From Limisoma sp963601185 (GTDB lineage: Bacteria > Bacteroidota > Bacteroidia > Bacteroidales > Muribaculaceae), in NCBI GenBank assembly GCA_963601185.1, contig CAVCEE010000015.1:4251-68250 (forward strand): a stretch of 64,000 nucleotides of DNA. The letters run 5' to 3'. The notes under the pieces are model-generated. The model did not search any database. It worked only from the letters and a program-made list of their open reading frames with translations, and was not told the DNA's origin. A program made the position numbers and the translations under genes. Shown here piece by piece: positions 8,354 to 16,408 of this stretch (the first letter of the stretch is position 1; each line of letters opens with the position of its first letter).

Positions 8354-9886
8354 CTAATGTTTAAATACGTCAAACAGTCCTTTGTAACTTACCCCGACAA
8401 GTACGCCAAAGTTGTTGCCGCCAGAGAGCGGACCTTTGTCGAATGCAATCTGCCCTTTCACCGTCAAACCCTTGACCTGGCGGAAATGGTAAGTGCCCTC
8501 GAGCATAAACGAGGTGTTGTCGGCAATGGCAGTGCGCGGTTTTTCGTATGTCCCCCACGACTTGCGGTAGTTTACGAGCAGACGATACTCTAACGGAGCA
8601 TAGATATTGCCGCTGATGCCTACCTGAAAACCGCGGATGCGGTTGTCGGAAATACTATTCTTGCCGGTGCGGTCGTAGATTGTCTGCGTGATGAACGGCG
8701 TGCCTTGCGACATTCCGAAATAGCTATAGGGGTTGCAACGGAAGTTGGTGTAATAAGAATCGCAGCCAGTGGCTTGCACCTCCTGCATCGTGGCGTCGGG
8801 GTTGTCGTGGGGTGCCCAGTGCATCGGACCGCTCTGGTTGGTGAAATCTACATATTCCACCACTGCACTGTTAACTATGCTCTTCCGGTTACTCTTATAT
8901 TCCAGTCCCCAGATGCCGTCAAAGCCGTTCATCCAGCCAATGCCAGAACCGTCTTCAAACGGTTTCTGCACGAATGCTTTCAGTTCGCTGCCATTCTTCA
9001 GTCGATAGCGCATCACGACATCCCACGAGCCGAGCGTGTTGCCATAGTGGTACGACGCATCGCCGGGGTTGTTGCCACCCTCTGAGGCAAAAAACGCACG
9101 GACGAAATCTTTCCACCCGGTGTCGTAGCGGTCGACCTTTATCTCTTTTCCGCCACTGTAGGTTGTTGCCGTGCCGCCAAACTCGGTGATCATCTGCATG
9201 CCCACCATAACGGAGAACGGCTTCGATGGTTTGGTGCGGAAATAGCAACGCTTGTAGTTATAGTATTCGCCAGTATTGACAAATCCATCATAGTATGCGA
9301 AATGGTCTTCAAACCAATCGTCCTGCATATAGTAGCCATAGGCTATCTCACCTTGTATCTGCACCCAGCCGTTGGTAAACGGGATGTTCTGGAAATCGAC
9401 AAATCCTGCACGCACTTGAGGTAACGGACGCGCATTGTTAGACTGCGTAAAGTCGCCCACACCGAGACTGTCATTGAGTAGCGGCGATGTGCGCTCTTTC
9501 ATTCCCACGGAAAGAAATACACCTCTGTATTTCACCTCGCCGTACAACTGCTGAATCCATACTGCCGATGGATGCTTGCCCTGCACCCCTGGTGCCTGCT
9601 CGGTCTGGTCGTACTGGGTGTACTTTGACTGATAGCCACCAACGAGTTCCGCGCCGAAACTGTAACTGAAACGTCGACTGAGATCGAGGTCTTTGGTCAC
9701 CTTGGCATCAAGTTCCACGGCCTTAGGCTGCGTCAGTTTGCCCCCGTTGTTGCTCATTATGAAATAAGGGGCAAAGTCGCCGCTGCCAACGTTGGCGTTG
9801 ACTGAACCGTCGACCTGCAACGGTGTCTCTGCCGACGCGGCAAGTGCGCCAATCATCGCGACAGCCGACAAAATCGTTTTTCTCAT
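8354..9886 (-). CDS. Outer-membrane beta-barrel, Wzi-like (capsule-assembly family), copy A
   Basis: The protein has 510 aa with a cleavable signal peptide ending ALAASAE. Amphipathic strands follow with many G-Y-aromatic turns (YGEVKYRGVFLSVGMKE, GWVQIQGEIAYGYYMQDDW), ending VGVSYKGLFDVFKH. Length and strand pattern resemble the Bacteroidetes 'capsule assembly Wzi family' barrels, where Wzi of Escherichia coli anchors capsule to the outer membrane. The gene is preceded by a remnant of the glsB 3' end and followed 3 bases later by the lipocalin-like lipoprotein. No capsule locus is visible, so a role in lipid rather than capsule handling is plausible but unproven. Confidence 0.72.
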   Translation of the reverse strand: MRKTILSAVAMIGALAASAETPLQVDGSVNANVGSGDFAPYFIMSNNGGKLTQPKAVELDAKVTKDLDLSRRFSYSFGAELVGGYQSKYTQYDQTEQAPGVQGKHPSAVWIQQLYGEVKYRGVFLSVGMKERTSPLLNDSLGVGDFTQSNNARPLPQVRAGFVDFQNIPFTNGWVQIQGEIAYGYYMQDDWFEDHFAYYDGFVNTGEYYNYKRCYFRTKPSKPFSVMVGMQMITEFGGTATTYSGGKEIKVDRYDTGWKDFVRAFFASEGGNNPGDASYHYGNTLGSWDVVMRYRLKNGSELKAFVQKPFEDGSGIGWMNGFDGIWGLEYKSNRKSIVNSAVVEYVDFTNQSGPMHWAPHDNPDATMQEVQATGCDSYYTNFRCNPYSYFGMSQGTPFITQTIYDRTGKNSISDNRIRGFQVGISGNIYAPLEYRLLVNYRKSWGTYEKPRTAIADNTSFMLEGTYHFRQVKGLTVKGQIAFDKGPLSGGNNFGVLVGVSYKGLFDVFKH

Positions 9887-9944
9887 CTGTTATTCCTGTT
9901 TTTAGAATATTCGCGCATCCGCGCCATCATCTGTTGCAGTACTC
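9883..9944 (-). pseudogene. Remnant of the glsB 3' end at the duplication junction
   Basis: The minus strand encodes MMARMREYSKNRNNR and a stop that overlaps the start of barrel copy A. The intact glsB ends MMVARMREYSKNRNNR with the same overlap onto barrel copy B. Upstream of these codons the reading frame breaks (one inserted base), and similarity stops near 9944. This is the join left when the segment from the glsB tail through the lipocalin gene was duplicated in tandem. Confidence 0.85.
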
Positions 9945-9964
9945 TACTGTGATTTCCCGACCTT

Positions 9965-10381
9965 CTACCATTTGGTCAGATAATAGGTGTAGGTTTTGCC
10001 GTTGTCCTTCAACTGTTCGAGCACTTTCTTTCTGCCTTTGTGCGATACGAGCCGGAATGTCACATCGTCGTCGAGATAGATTTTACGGCACGCTCCCGAT
10101 ACACCGTAGGCTTCTTTAAACGACACTGTGACGATACCGGTATTCTTATCTTCCGTCCATCGTGCATACGTCACACCTCCGTCTACCTTACGCATACCAA
10201 ACACTCCACTCTGAAAGCAAAAGAAACAGTCTCCCTGATAATCAGGGTCATCTGTGCCATCAATCGTTATGCGCTCCACCTTCCACTGACCGAACCAGTG
10301 ACCTATATGTCCATTGTTTTGCATGCAAGCCGCAAGCACGAGCACTGCAACAAAAGTTAAGATCAATCCTAATCGTTTCAT
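9965..10381 (-). CDS. Lipocalin-like lipoprotein, copy B of a tandem duplicate
   Basis: The protein has 138 aa and a lipoprotein signal ending LVLAAC, then GQWKVERITIDG and the same strand layout as copy A (7934-8350). Differences are spread along the protein and include GNYFF to GDCFF and the RTAAGG/RKVDGG loop, so the copies have diverged but remain intact. It starts 3 bases after barrel copy B. Retention of both copies with matched lengths suggests each lipoprotein works with its own barrel (inference). Confidence 0.75.
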   Translation of the reverse strand: MKRLGLILTFVAVLVLAACMQNNGHIGHWFGQWKVERITIDGTDDPDYQGDCFFCFQSGVFGMRKVDGGVTYARWTEDKNTGIVTVSFKEAYGVSGACRKIYLDDDVTFRLVSHKGRKKVLEQLKDNGKTYTYYLTKW

Positions 10382-10384
10382 AGC

Positions 10385-11917
10385 CTAATGTTTAAATACG
10401 TCAAACAGTCCTTTGTAACTTACGCCGACAAGCATTCCGAAGTTGTCGCCACCCGAAAGTTGTCCTTTATCGAATGCCACCTGTCCTTTCACCGTCAAAC
10501 CCTTGACTTGACGGAAATGGTAAGTCCCTTCAAGCATAAACGAGGTATTGTCGATAGTGGACGTGCGTATACAGCCGTATGTACCCCACGACTTGCGGTA
10601 GTTCACGAGCAGACGGTACTCCAGCGGAGCATAAATATTGCCGGTTATTCCTATATGAAAACCGCGGATGCGGTTGTCAGTAATGCTATTTGTTCCAGTA
10701 CGGCTGTAGATTGTCTGAGGTATAAACGGCGTGCCCTGCGACATTCCGAAATAACTATAGGGGTTGCAACGGAAGTTGGTGTAATAAGAATCGCAGCCAG
10801 TGGCGTGTATGTTCTGCATCGAAGCGTCAAGATTTTGATTGGGATCCCAGTGCATCGGACCGCCCTGGTTGGTGAAGTCCACATATTCCACCACCGCACC
10901 GTTAACGATGCCCTTCTTATTACTCTTATACTCCAGCCCCCAAATGCCGTCAACTCCATTCATCCAGCCAATACCGGAACCATCCTCAAACGGTTTCTGC
11001 ACGAATGCTTTCAGTTCGCTGCCATTCTTCAGTCGATAGCGCATCACGACATCCCACGAGCCGAGCGTGTTGCCGTAGTGGTACGTTGCATCACCAGGGT
11101 TGCTGCCGCCCTCTGTGGCGAAAAACGCCCGGACGAAGTCTTTCCACCCGGTGTCGTAGCGGTCTACATTTGCCTCTTTTCCGCCGCTATAGGTAGTTGC
11201 CGTGCCACCAAACTCGGTGACCATCTGCATGCCCAGCGTAATGGAGAACGGCTTCGATGGTTTGGTGCGGAAGTAGCAACGCTTGTAGTTATAGTATTCA
11301 CCAGTGTTGATAAAGCCGCTATAGTATGCAAAATGATCTTCAAACCAGTCATCCTGCATATAGTAGCCATAGGCTATCTCTCCCTGAATCTGTACCCAGC
11401 CGTTGGTAAACGGGATGTTCTGGAAATCGACAAATCCTGCACGCACCTGAGGCAATGGACGCGCATTGTTCGACTGCGTATAGTCACCCACGCCGAGACT
11501 GTCGTTGAGTAGCGGAGACGTGCGCTCTTTCATTCCCACAGAGAGGAACACTCCGCGGTATTTCACCTCGCCGTACAACTGTTGAATCCACACTGCCGAC
11601 GGATGCTTGCCCTGCACTGCCGGTGCCTGCTTCGCCTGGTCGTACTGGGTGTACTTTGACTGGTAGCCGCCGACGAGTTCCGCACCGAAACTGTAACTGA
11701 AACGTCGACTGAGATCAAGGTCTTTGGTCACCTTGGCGTCAAGTTCCACAGCCTTCGGCTGCGTCAGTTTGCCCCCGTTGTTGCTCATTATGAAATACGG
11801 GGCAAAGTCACCGCTGCCGACGTTGGCTGAGACCGAACCGTCGACCTGCAACGGTGTCTCTGCCGACGCGGCAAGTGTGCCGATTATCGCGACAGCCGAC
11901 AAAATCATTTTTCTCAT
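10385..11917 (-). CDS. Outer-membrane beta-barrel, Wzi-like (capsule-assembly family), copy B
   Basis: The protein has 510 aa, exactly the length of copy A, with signal peptide MRKMILSAVAIIGTLAASAE. Copies A and B are nearly identical through the N-terminal two thirds. Changes concentrate in segments such as the region after TTYSGGKE and around HWDPNQNLDASMQN, which may be surface loops. The start codon overlaps the glsB stop by four bases (ATGA), so translation is coupled to the glycine-lipid acyltransferase. This is the parental arrangement; copy A arose downstream by tandem duplication. The Wzi assignment rests on family resemblance only. Confidence 0.75.
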   Translation of the reverse strand: MRKMILSAVAIIGTLAASAETPLQVDGSVSANVGSGDFAPYFIMSNNGGKLTQPKAVELDAKVTKDLDLSRRFSYSFGAELVGGYQSKYTQYDQAKQAPAVQGKHPSAVWIQQLYGEVKYRGVFLSVGMKERTSPLLNDSLGVGDYTQSNNARPLPQVRAGFVDFQNIPFTNGWVQIQGEIAYGYYMQDDWFEDHFAYYSGFINTGEYYNYKRCYFRTKPSKPFSITLGMQMVTEFGGTATTYSGGKEANVDRYDTGWKDFVRAFFATEGGSNPGDATYHYGNTLGSWDVVMRYRLKNGSELKAFVQKPFEDGSGIGWMNGVDGIWGLEYKSNKKGIVNGAVVEYVDFTNQGGPMHWDPNQNLDASMQNIHATGCDSYYTNFRCNPYSYFGMSQGTPFIPQTIYSRTGTNSITDNRIRGFHIGITGNIYAPLEYRLLVNYRKSWGTYGCIRTSTIDNTSFMLEGTYHFRQVKGLTVKGQVAFDKGQLSGGDNFGMLVGVSYKGLFDVFKH

Positions 11918-12912
11918 CTGTTGTTTCTGTTTTTAGAATATTCGCGCATACGAGCCACCATCATCTGACGGTACTCGATAAAGCGCTGATAGAATGACCT
12001 GATATGGCGCATCTTCTTGTCTTCATAGATATCGGAGATGGCAAGAAAGATGCCTGTTTCCTCCACGTCGCCGAACTCGTCATTGATGGCGGTGCCGAGC
12101 ACCCTCATCTTTGGGGAGAGGTTCATATAACTATTGACCAGCGGCGGGATGTTCATACCCTGCGCACGCACGTTGCTGTTGAGTATGCGATAGTCCTCGC
12201 GAAACGTCGCGCCACAGAAAACCGACCGCATTCGAGCCTCGTCGGTATGCGTTTCCAGCGGCTTCAGCGGATAAACCATCCGCTCGTCGTCGTGGAAATA
12301 CTTGTCAAGGAAATATAGTATCATGTTTCGGCATTCGTGCGGATAACTGGGGTACATAGTCATCTTGCCGAACATATATTTGATTTGCGGATAGACCACC
12401 GTGAGTGCGCCCAGTCCGTCCCAGATGTTGTCGAGGGCATAAAGGGCTTTCACTCCTGCCTTGGTAGACTGGTACTCGACCGACACGAACGAGCGTCCGA
12501 GTTCAATGGTGTAGGGCAACTTGTTTTTCAGAAAGTCGTCAGAAAAGCCGAACATGTGCGACATAGCAATGTGCGGCACTCCGTTTTCAATCTTTATGTT
12601 TTCGCCGAGGATAAAGCGGTAACCACCCACAATCTCTTCGGCTTCGGGATTCCACACGATAAGTTGTTGGCATGGGTCGTCCATAGTGTCAAACTCGTCG
12701 ATGTCGGCACTTTTGCCTGTGCCGCCGCCCGAGGCGCGGAAGGCAATTTCGCGCAGACGGCCTATTTCCCACATCAAGTTCGGGGAATTTTCAGCGTCCA
12801 CAATGTAGATTTCATTGTGACCCTTGTTGGTGTTGCGGAGAAACCGTGCCTCCGTCAGTTCCATCTTCAACAGGCTCTTGTGAACCGGTGCTATGATGCT
12901 CTCTACTTTCAT
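11914..12912 (-). CDS. glsB: GNAT-type N-acyltransferase for glycine-lipid synthesis (GlsB-like)
   Basis: The 332-aa protein belongs to the hemolysin/Acetyltransf_5 group, with the acyl-ACP N-acyltransferase pattern LREIAFRASGGGTGKSADIDEFD near residues 53-75 and the conserved IELGRSFVSVEYQ. In Bacteroides thetaiotaomicron the GlsB protein N-acylates glycine to form commendamide, and the adjacent GlsA adds the second chain. Here the gene overlaps its PlsC-like partner upstream by four bases and the barrel gene downstream by four bases. The pairing supports glsB over a generic hemolysin. Some relatives acylate ornithine or serine instead, so the amino acid is not certain. Confidence 0.85.
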   Translation of the reverse strand: MKVESIIAPVHKSLLKMELTEARFLRNTNKGHNEIYIVDAENSPNLMWEIGRLREIAFRASGGGTGKSADIDEFDTMDDPCQQLIVWNPEAEEIVGGYRFILGENIKIENGVPHIAMSHMFGFSDDFLKNKLPYTIELGRSFVSVEYQSTKAGVKALYALDNIWDGLGALTVVYPQIKYMFGKMTMYPSYPHECRNMILYFLDKYFHDDERMVYPLKPLETHTDEARMRSVFCGATFREDYRILNSNVRAQGMNIPPLVNSYMNLSPKMRVLGTAINDEFGDVEETGIFLAISDIYEDKKMRHIRSFYQRFIEYRQMMVARMREYSKNRNNR

Positions 12913-13751
12913 TTTCTCATTGTCTGCTTGGCCATACCATAGACCTGCTGCTTTACGTAGTCAGCCCATTGCTCGCGCGTGCGACTACTATCAAAGACTG
13001 TCCATGCAATAGGCTTGCCCACATGAATCTCAAACTCTGACCCGCGGTTCTTTACCATCTCGCCGGGGAGGAGTATCAATTCGATGTTAAACTTTATTCC
13101 CAACTTCTTGCGGAATTTTGCAAATTTATAAAAAAAACGCGAATTAAGTCCGCTAAAATACACAGGAATAACGTCGCGGCGAGTTTCTACGCTTTTTGCT
13201 ATAAACGATTTCTTCCATTCGAGATCGCGCACCTCACCGTCTGCACCCTCGCGCGAACACAGTCCGGCAGGGAACGTGCCTATCTGTCCGTCGCCGTTGT
13301 AGGCTTCCTCAACGGCACGCATCGACTGTCGCGACTGCGAGCCGTATTTGTTTACAGGAAGGAAAACGTTGCCCAATGGCTTCACCGCCATCAGCACATC
13401 GTTGACCAGAAACCGCAGATTCTCGTCGCCGAAATGCTTACCCAAGAATGCAATCAGACCGATACCGTCAAGTCCGCCAAGCGGATGGTTAGAGGCAAAG
13501 ATAAACCGCCCGGTGGAGGGGATATTCTCCTCTCCCACCACCTTGAGACCTACGCCAAGCGTGCGGAGCGCACCTTCGGCAAAGTCGCTACCAGTCTTGC
13601 CGTGGTTGTCGGCAAGCACCCGGTTGAGTTCGTCCTGCCGGATGAGCCGCGCGAGCCAACGGTACACAAATCCAGGGATTAGCCTTGCCGCCTTTGGCAT
13701 CTTGCTGCGGATTGCCTCACGGATATCTATTTTTACTACGTTTTCTTCCAT
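12909..13751 (-). CDS. glsA: PlsC-like O-acyltransferase for glycine-lipid synthesis (GlsA-like)
   Basis: The 280-aa form starts at the ATG at 13751 (MEENVVKIDIREAIRSK); an in-frame start at 13793 would add 14 residues but lies upstream of the best promoter box, so it is not preferred. The lysophospholipid acyltransferase block NHPLGGLDG carries the catalytic His and Asp. FLPVNKYGSQSRQSM and GTFPAGLCSR match later PlsC motifs. GlsA-type enzymes O-acylate the N-acyl glycine made by GlsB at the inner membrane. It is the first gene of the operon and overlaps glsB by four bases. Confidence 0.83.
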   Translation of the reverse strand: MEENVVKIDIREAIRSKMPKAARLIPGFVYRWLARLIRQDELNRVLADNHGKTGSDFAEGALRTLGVGLKVVGEENIPSTGRFIFASNHPLGGLDGIGLIAFLGKHFGDENLRFLVNDVLMAVKPLGNVFLPVNKYGSQSRQSMRAVEEAYNGDGQIGTFPAGLCSREGADGEVRDLEWKKSFIAKSVETRRDVIPVYFSGLNSRFFYKFAKFRKKLGIKFNIELILLPGEMVKNRGSEFEIHVGKPIAWTVFDSSRTREQWADYVKQQVYGMAKQTMRK

Positions 13752-13759
13752 TTCAGCCA

Positions 13760-13767
13760 CAAAGTTA
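13760..13767 (-). promoter_or_regulatory. -7 box of the gls operon promoter
   Basis: The minus strand reads TAACTTTG nine bases before the preferred glsA start, so the transcript would have almost no leader. It is arranged back-to-back with the lpxB box at 13780-13787. Confidence 0.5.
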
Positions 13768-13779
13768 ATGTGTTTGTCG

Positions 13780-13787
13780 TAACTTTG
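13780..13787 (+). promoter_or_regulatory. -7 box of the lpxB promoter
   Basis: TAACTTTG is 26 bases before the lpxB ATG. With the opposing box at 13760-13767 it forms an inverted repeat of the same octamer, giving two divergent promoters within 28 bases. Confidence 0.55.
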
Positions 13788-13813
13788 CATCATACTAAAA
13801 ACCTTTTCGCTAT

Positions 13814-14950
13814 ATGAGATATTTCCTTATTGCCGGCGAGGCTTCCGGCGACTTGCATGCCGGACGGCTGATTTCAGCACTGCGAAGCGACGACAACAGC
13901 GCCGAGTTTGCGTTTCTCGGCGGCGACTGCATGCAAAAGGCGGCGGACGTGGAACCGATAATCCACTACAAGCGTATGGCTTATATGGCGTTTGCCGAGG
14001 TGCTGCGCCACTTGTCCGACATTCTCGGCAATATGAAGCGTGCGAAGGATGCCATCGATGCGTTCCGCCCCGATGCGCTGATTCTCATCGACTACCCGTC
14101 ATTTAACCTTAAGATTGCGAAATATGCCCACGCGAAAGGCATTCCTGTCTACTACTATATCTCGCCGAAGGTGTGGGCGTGGAAGGAATGGCGTGTGAAA
14201 TCAATAAAGAAATATGTGCGCAAGGTTTTTTCGATATTGCCCTTCGAAACGGAATTTTTCGCCGGTCACAACTATGCAGTCGATTATGTGGGCAACCCTA
14301 CCGCCAACGAGATTGCGGAGGCGATGAGTTCGCTTCCTCCGCGTGATGAATTTTTCAAGGGCATCGGTGTCGACCCCGGCAAACCTGTCGTGGCGTTGCT
14401 TCCGGGTTCGCGTCTCGGCGAAATACGCAACAACCTTACGCTGATGGCTGAGGCGGCAAGCCGTTTTGATGTGCAGATGGTGGTGGCAGGTGCACCCAAT
14501 GTGGAGCGCAGTTTCTACAGTGCCATCAATCCACACCTCAAGGTGGTCTACGATGCGGCATATCCGCTTCTCGCCTACTCCCGGGCGGCGTTGGTCACAT
14601 CAGGAACGGCGACCCTCGAAACGGCTACCATCGGTTGTCCGCAGGTGGTGTGCTACCGTGCCAACGGCTCGCGCTTGTCCTACAATCTGTTCAAGCATAT
14701 TCTGAAGGTGCGCTTCGTGTCGCTGCCTAATCTCATCGCTGACCGTGAAGTTGTGCCGGAACTTCTGCTACACCTTTGCAATGCCGACAACATCGCCGCC
14801 CATCTTGAACCGCTACTCGCCGACACCGACACGCGACGACGGATGCTGGAGGGATACAAGGTTGTCAGCGCCAGGCTGGGCAACACCGACAGTGCCGCCA
14901 CCGCTGCCAAGCAGTTAACCGCAGATTTGCGTCACTTGATTTTGCCGTAG
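13814..14950 (+). CDS. lpxB: Lipid-A-disaccharide synthase
   Basis: The 378-aa glycosyltransferase (GT19) condenses UDP-diacylglucosamine with lipid X to give the lipid A disaccharide at the inner-membrane surface. Family landmarks are IAGEASGDLHAGRL at the N-terminus, YYISPKVWAWKEWR near residues 114-127, VDYVGNP, and the donor-binding block TSGTATLETATIGCPQVVCY. The length is typical. Its last 19 bases overlap the convergent DUF6198-like gene. The gls operon diverges from it, so two lipid pathways share a promoter region. Confidence 0.97.
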   Translation: MRYFLIAGEASGDLHAGRLISALRSDDNSAEFAFLGGDCMQKAADVEPIIHYKRMAYMAFAEVLRHLSDILGNMKRAKDAIDAFRPDALILIDYPSFNLKIAKYAHAKGIPVYYYISPKVWAWKEWRVKSIKKYVRKVFSILPFETEFFAGHNYAVDYVGNPTANEIAEAMSSLPPRDEFFKGIGVDPGKPVVALLPGSRLGEIRNNLTLMAEAASRFDVQMVVAGAPNVERSFYSAINPHLKVVYDAAYPLLAYSRAALVTSGTATLETATIGCPQVVCYRANGSRLSYNLFKHILKVRFVSLPNLIADREVVPELLLHLCNADNIAAHLEPLLADTDTRRRMLEGYKVVSARLGNTDSAATAAKQLTADLRHLILP

Positions 14951-15666
14951 ACAAACCGGGCAAGACCGTAGATGTAGCGACGGAAGCCGGGACGGTAGGC
15001 CAACAGCCGCTCGAACCAGCCGAGGTGCTTGCCAAACACGCGTACCATATAGCCTACATAAAACATTGCGAAGAGTGTGCCGATTCCTACGATATACCAC
15101 AGCCACTGTCCGAAAAAGGCGTAGCAGGCAATAATACCGAGTACCACGAGTGAGGTGTCAACGCAAATCTTGACTTTCGGAAATTCCACTTTGGTCACTT
15201 GACTGATTGCCACAGGGAAGCCTTCGCCTGGCATTGTCACACTTCCGCATCTCACTTCCAGCGCAATGCCGATTGCAAGGATTGTGCAACCAACCACCTG
15301 CGCTATAATTTTAGTGACCAGAGTTTCCGGAGTTACCCATGTGGTGAGCATCATATTGAAGTCTATCAGCGAGCCGAAGACGAAGCCAACCAGAAGTTGG
15401 AAAAGTTGCACCAACTCAAATTGGCGGCGAAGCACACAAATCTGACCAAACACGAGGATGCCGTTCATAATGTAAGTGTACTGACCGATGGTCAACGCCG
15501 GAACAAGTGATTTCTCACCGGCATTCTGAAACACATAAGGCAACACACTGATTACGCTCGACCCGAGCATTGAACGCACACAAACTGCAACTCCTGCTGT
15601 CATTATCCACAATGACAAAAGCAGCAAAAAATGCTGCCAACAAAATGAAATAAACTTTTCCTTCAT
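14932..15666 (-). CDS. YitT/YczE-like integral membrane protein (DUF6198 family candidate)
   Basis: The 244-aa protein starts KEKFISFCWQHFLLLLSLWIMTAGVAVCV and has about five hydrophobic segments. Conserved-looking features are GSLIDFNMMLTTWVTP and GEGFPVAISQVTKVEFPKVKICVDTSLVV, which resemble YczE/YyaS/YitT-type proteins of unknown function. It is transcribed alone from a promoter candidate at 15708-15715, and its 3' end runs 19 bases into lpxB on the opposite strand. No transport substrate can be proposed from sequence. Confidence 0.75.
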   Translation of the reverse strand: MKEKFISFCWQHFLLLLSLWIMTAGVAVCVRSMLGSSVISVLPYVFQNAGEKSLVPALTIGQYTYIMNGILVFGQICVLRRQFELVQLFQLLVGFVFGSLIDFNMMLTTWVTPETLVTKIIAQVVGCTILAIGIALEVRCGSVTMPGEGFPVAISQVTKVEFPKVKICVDTSLVVLGIIACYAFFGQWLWYIVGIGTLFAMFYVGYMVRVFGKHLGWFERLLAYRPGFRRYIYGLARFVYGKIK

Positions 15667-15707
15667 CTAAAAACTGCTTTAATCGATCCGGCTGCGCCCC
15701 CTAAAAA

Positions 15708-15715
15708 CAAACCTA
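15708..15715 (-). promoter_or_regulatory. -7 box for the DUF6198-like gene
   Basis: The minus strand reads TAGGTTTG, matching TAnnTTTG, 42 bases before the start codon. Confidence 0.45.
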
Positions 15716-15797
15716 TAAAAACCACGCGCAAACCGTTTTTGAATTTTCTGCGAAATTACAAAATTTTCAGCAAAAAAGCAATACCCCAACACGCAAG

Positions 15798-15829
15798 CAG
15801 GGCGGCAAACCCTATGGTCTGCCGCCCTG
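15798..15829 (-). terminator. Hairpin terminator after the HD-domain gene
   Basis: CAGGGCGGCA (15798-15807) pairs perfectly with TGCCGCCCTG (15820-15829). It lies 22 bases after the stop. The U-run is displaced, so efficiency is uncertain. Confidence 0.5.
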
Positions 15830-15851
15830 CCGATATTATCGTTACGCTTCG

Positions 15852-16403
15852 TCAGCGGTTAAACATTGCATTCATCTCGTCGAACCGGGCAAGTTGCCCT
15901 GCGCCAAATTTGCCGAGGTCTTCGCGGATATAGTCAACGGTCTTCACGTCATTGACATCCGACTTGGAGAAGAATTTGTCGGCATAACACACAATCTTCT
16001 CTTCCAGCGTCTCGGGCACCATATCGCGCAACGGCAACGGGAGGTTGTCGCGCTCTATCTCATCCTTCGAGATGCCTGCTCCGGTGTGACGCTCACACAC
16101 TCGCGCATAGCGTTCCATTCCGTCACCGAGGCCGCGGAGCATCTCCGCGCCAAGGATGCCATGACGGATATACGGTTCTGTGCCGTTGCAGAAAATCCGC
16201 GGTGCGTGGGTCCTGATGATGCCCACATCGTGGAGCAACGCCGCGTCATAGACGAAAGCGCTGTCGGCTTCCGGGAAACGTGCGGCAATGTCGAGCGACA
16301 TCTCTGCCACTTGACAACTGTGCTTCCACAATAGGCGGAACAAGTCGGAATCCTCGTCGTAGAATTTCAACAGCACGTCTTTTGCCGACAAATCTCCTAT
16401 CAT
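15852..16403 (-). CDS. HD-domain phosphohydrolase
   Basis: The 183-aa protein has the HD superfamily metal motif: His30 region (KHSCQVAEMSLDIA), ALLHDVGI near residues 54-61, and a downstream RHGILGAEMLR plus VCERHTGAG. The pattern matches small uncharacterised HD/HDIG hydrolases that act on nucleotides or phosphoesters. It starts 5 bases after ilvE and is therefore co-transcribed with it. No substrate can be assigned, and the link to branched-chain amino acid metabolism is positional only. Confidence 0.8.
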   Translation of the reverse strand: MIGDLSAKDVLLKFYDEDSDLFRLLWKHSCQVAEMSLDIAARFPEADSAFVYDAALLHDVGIIRTHAPRIFCNGTEPYIRHGILGAEMLRGLGDGMERYARVCERHTGAGISKDEIERDNLPLPLRDMVPETLEEKIVCYADKFFSKSDVNDVKTVDYIREDLGKFGAGQLARFDEMNAMFNR

Positions 16404-16408
16404 CCCTT

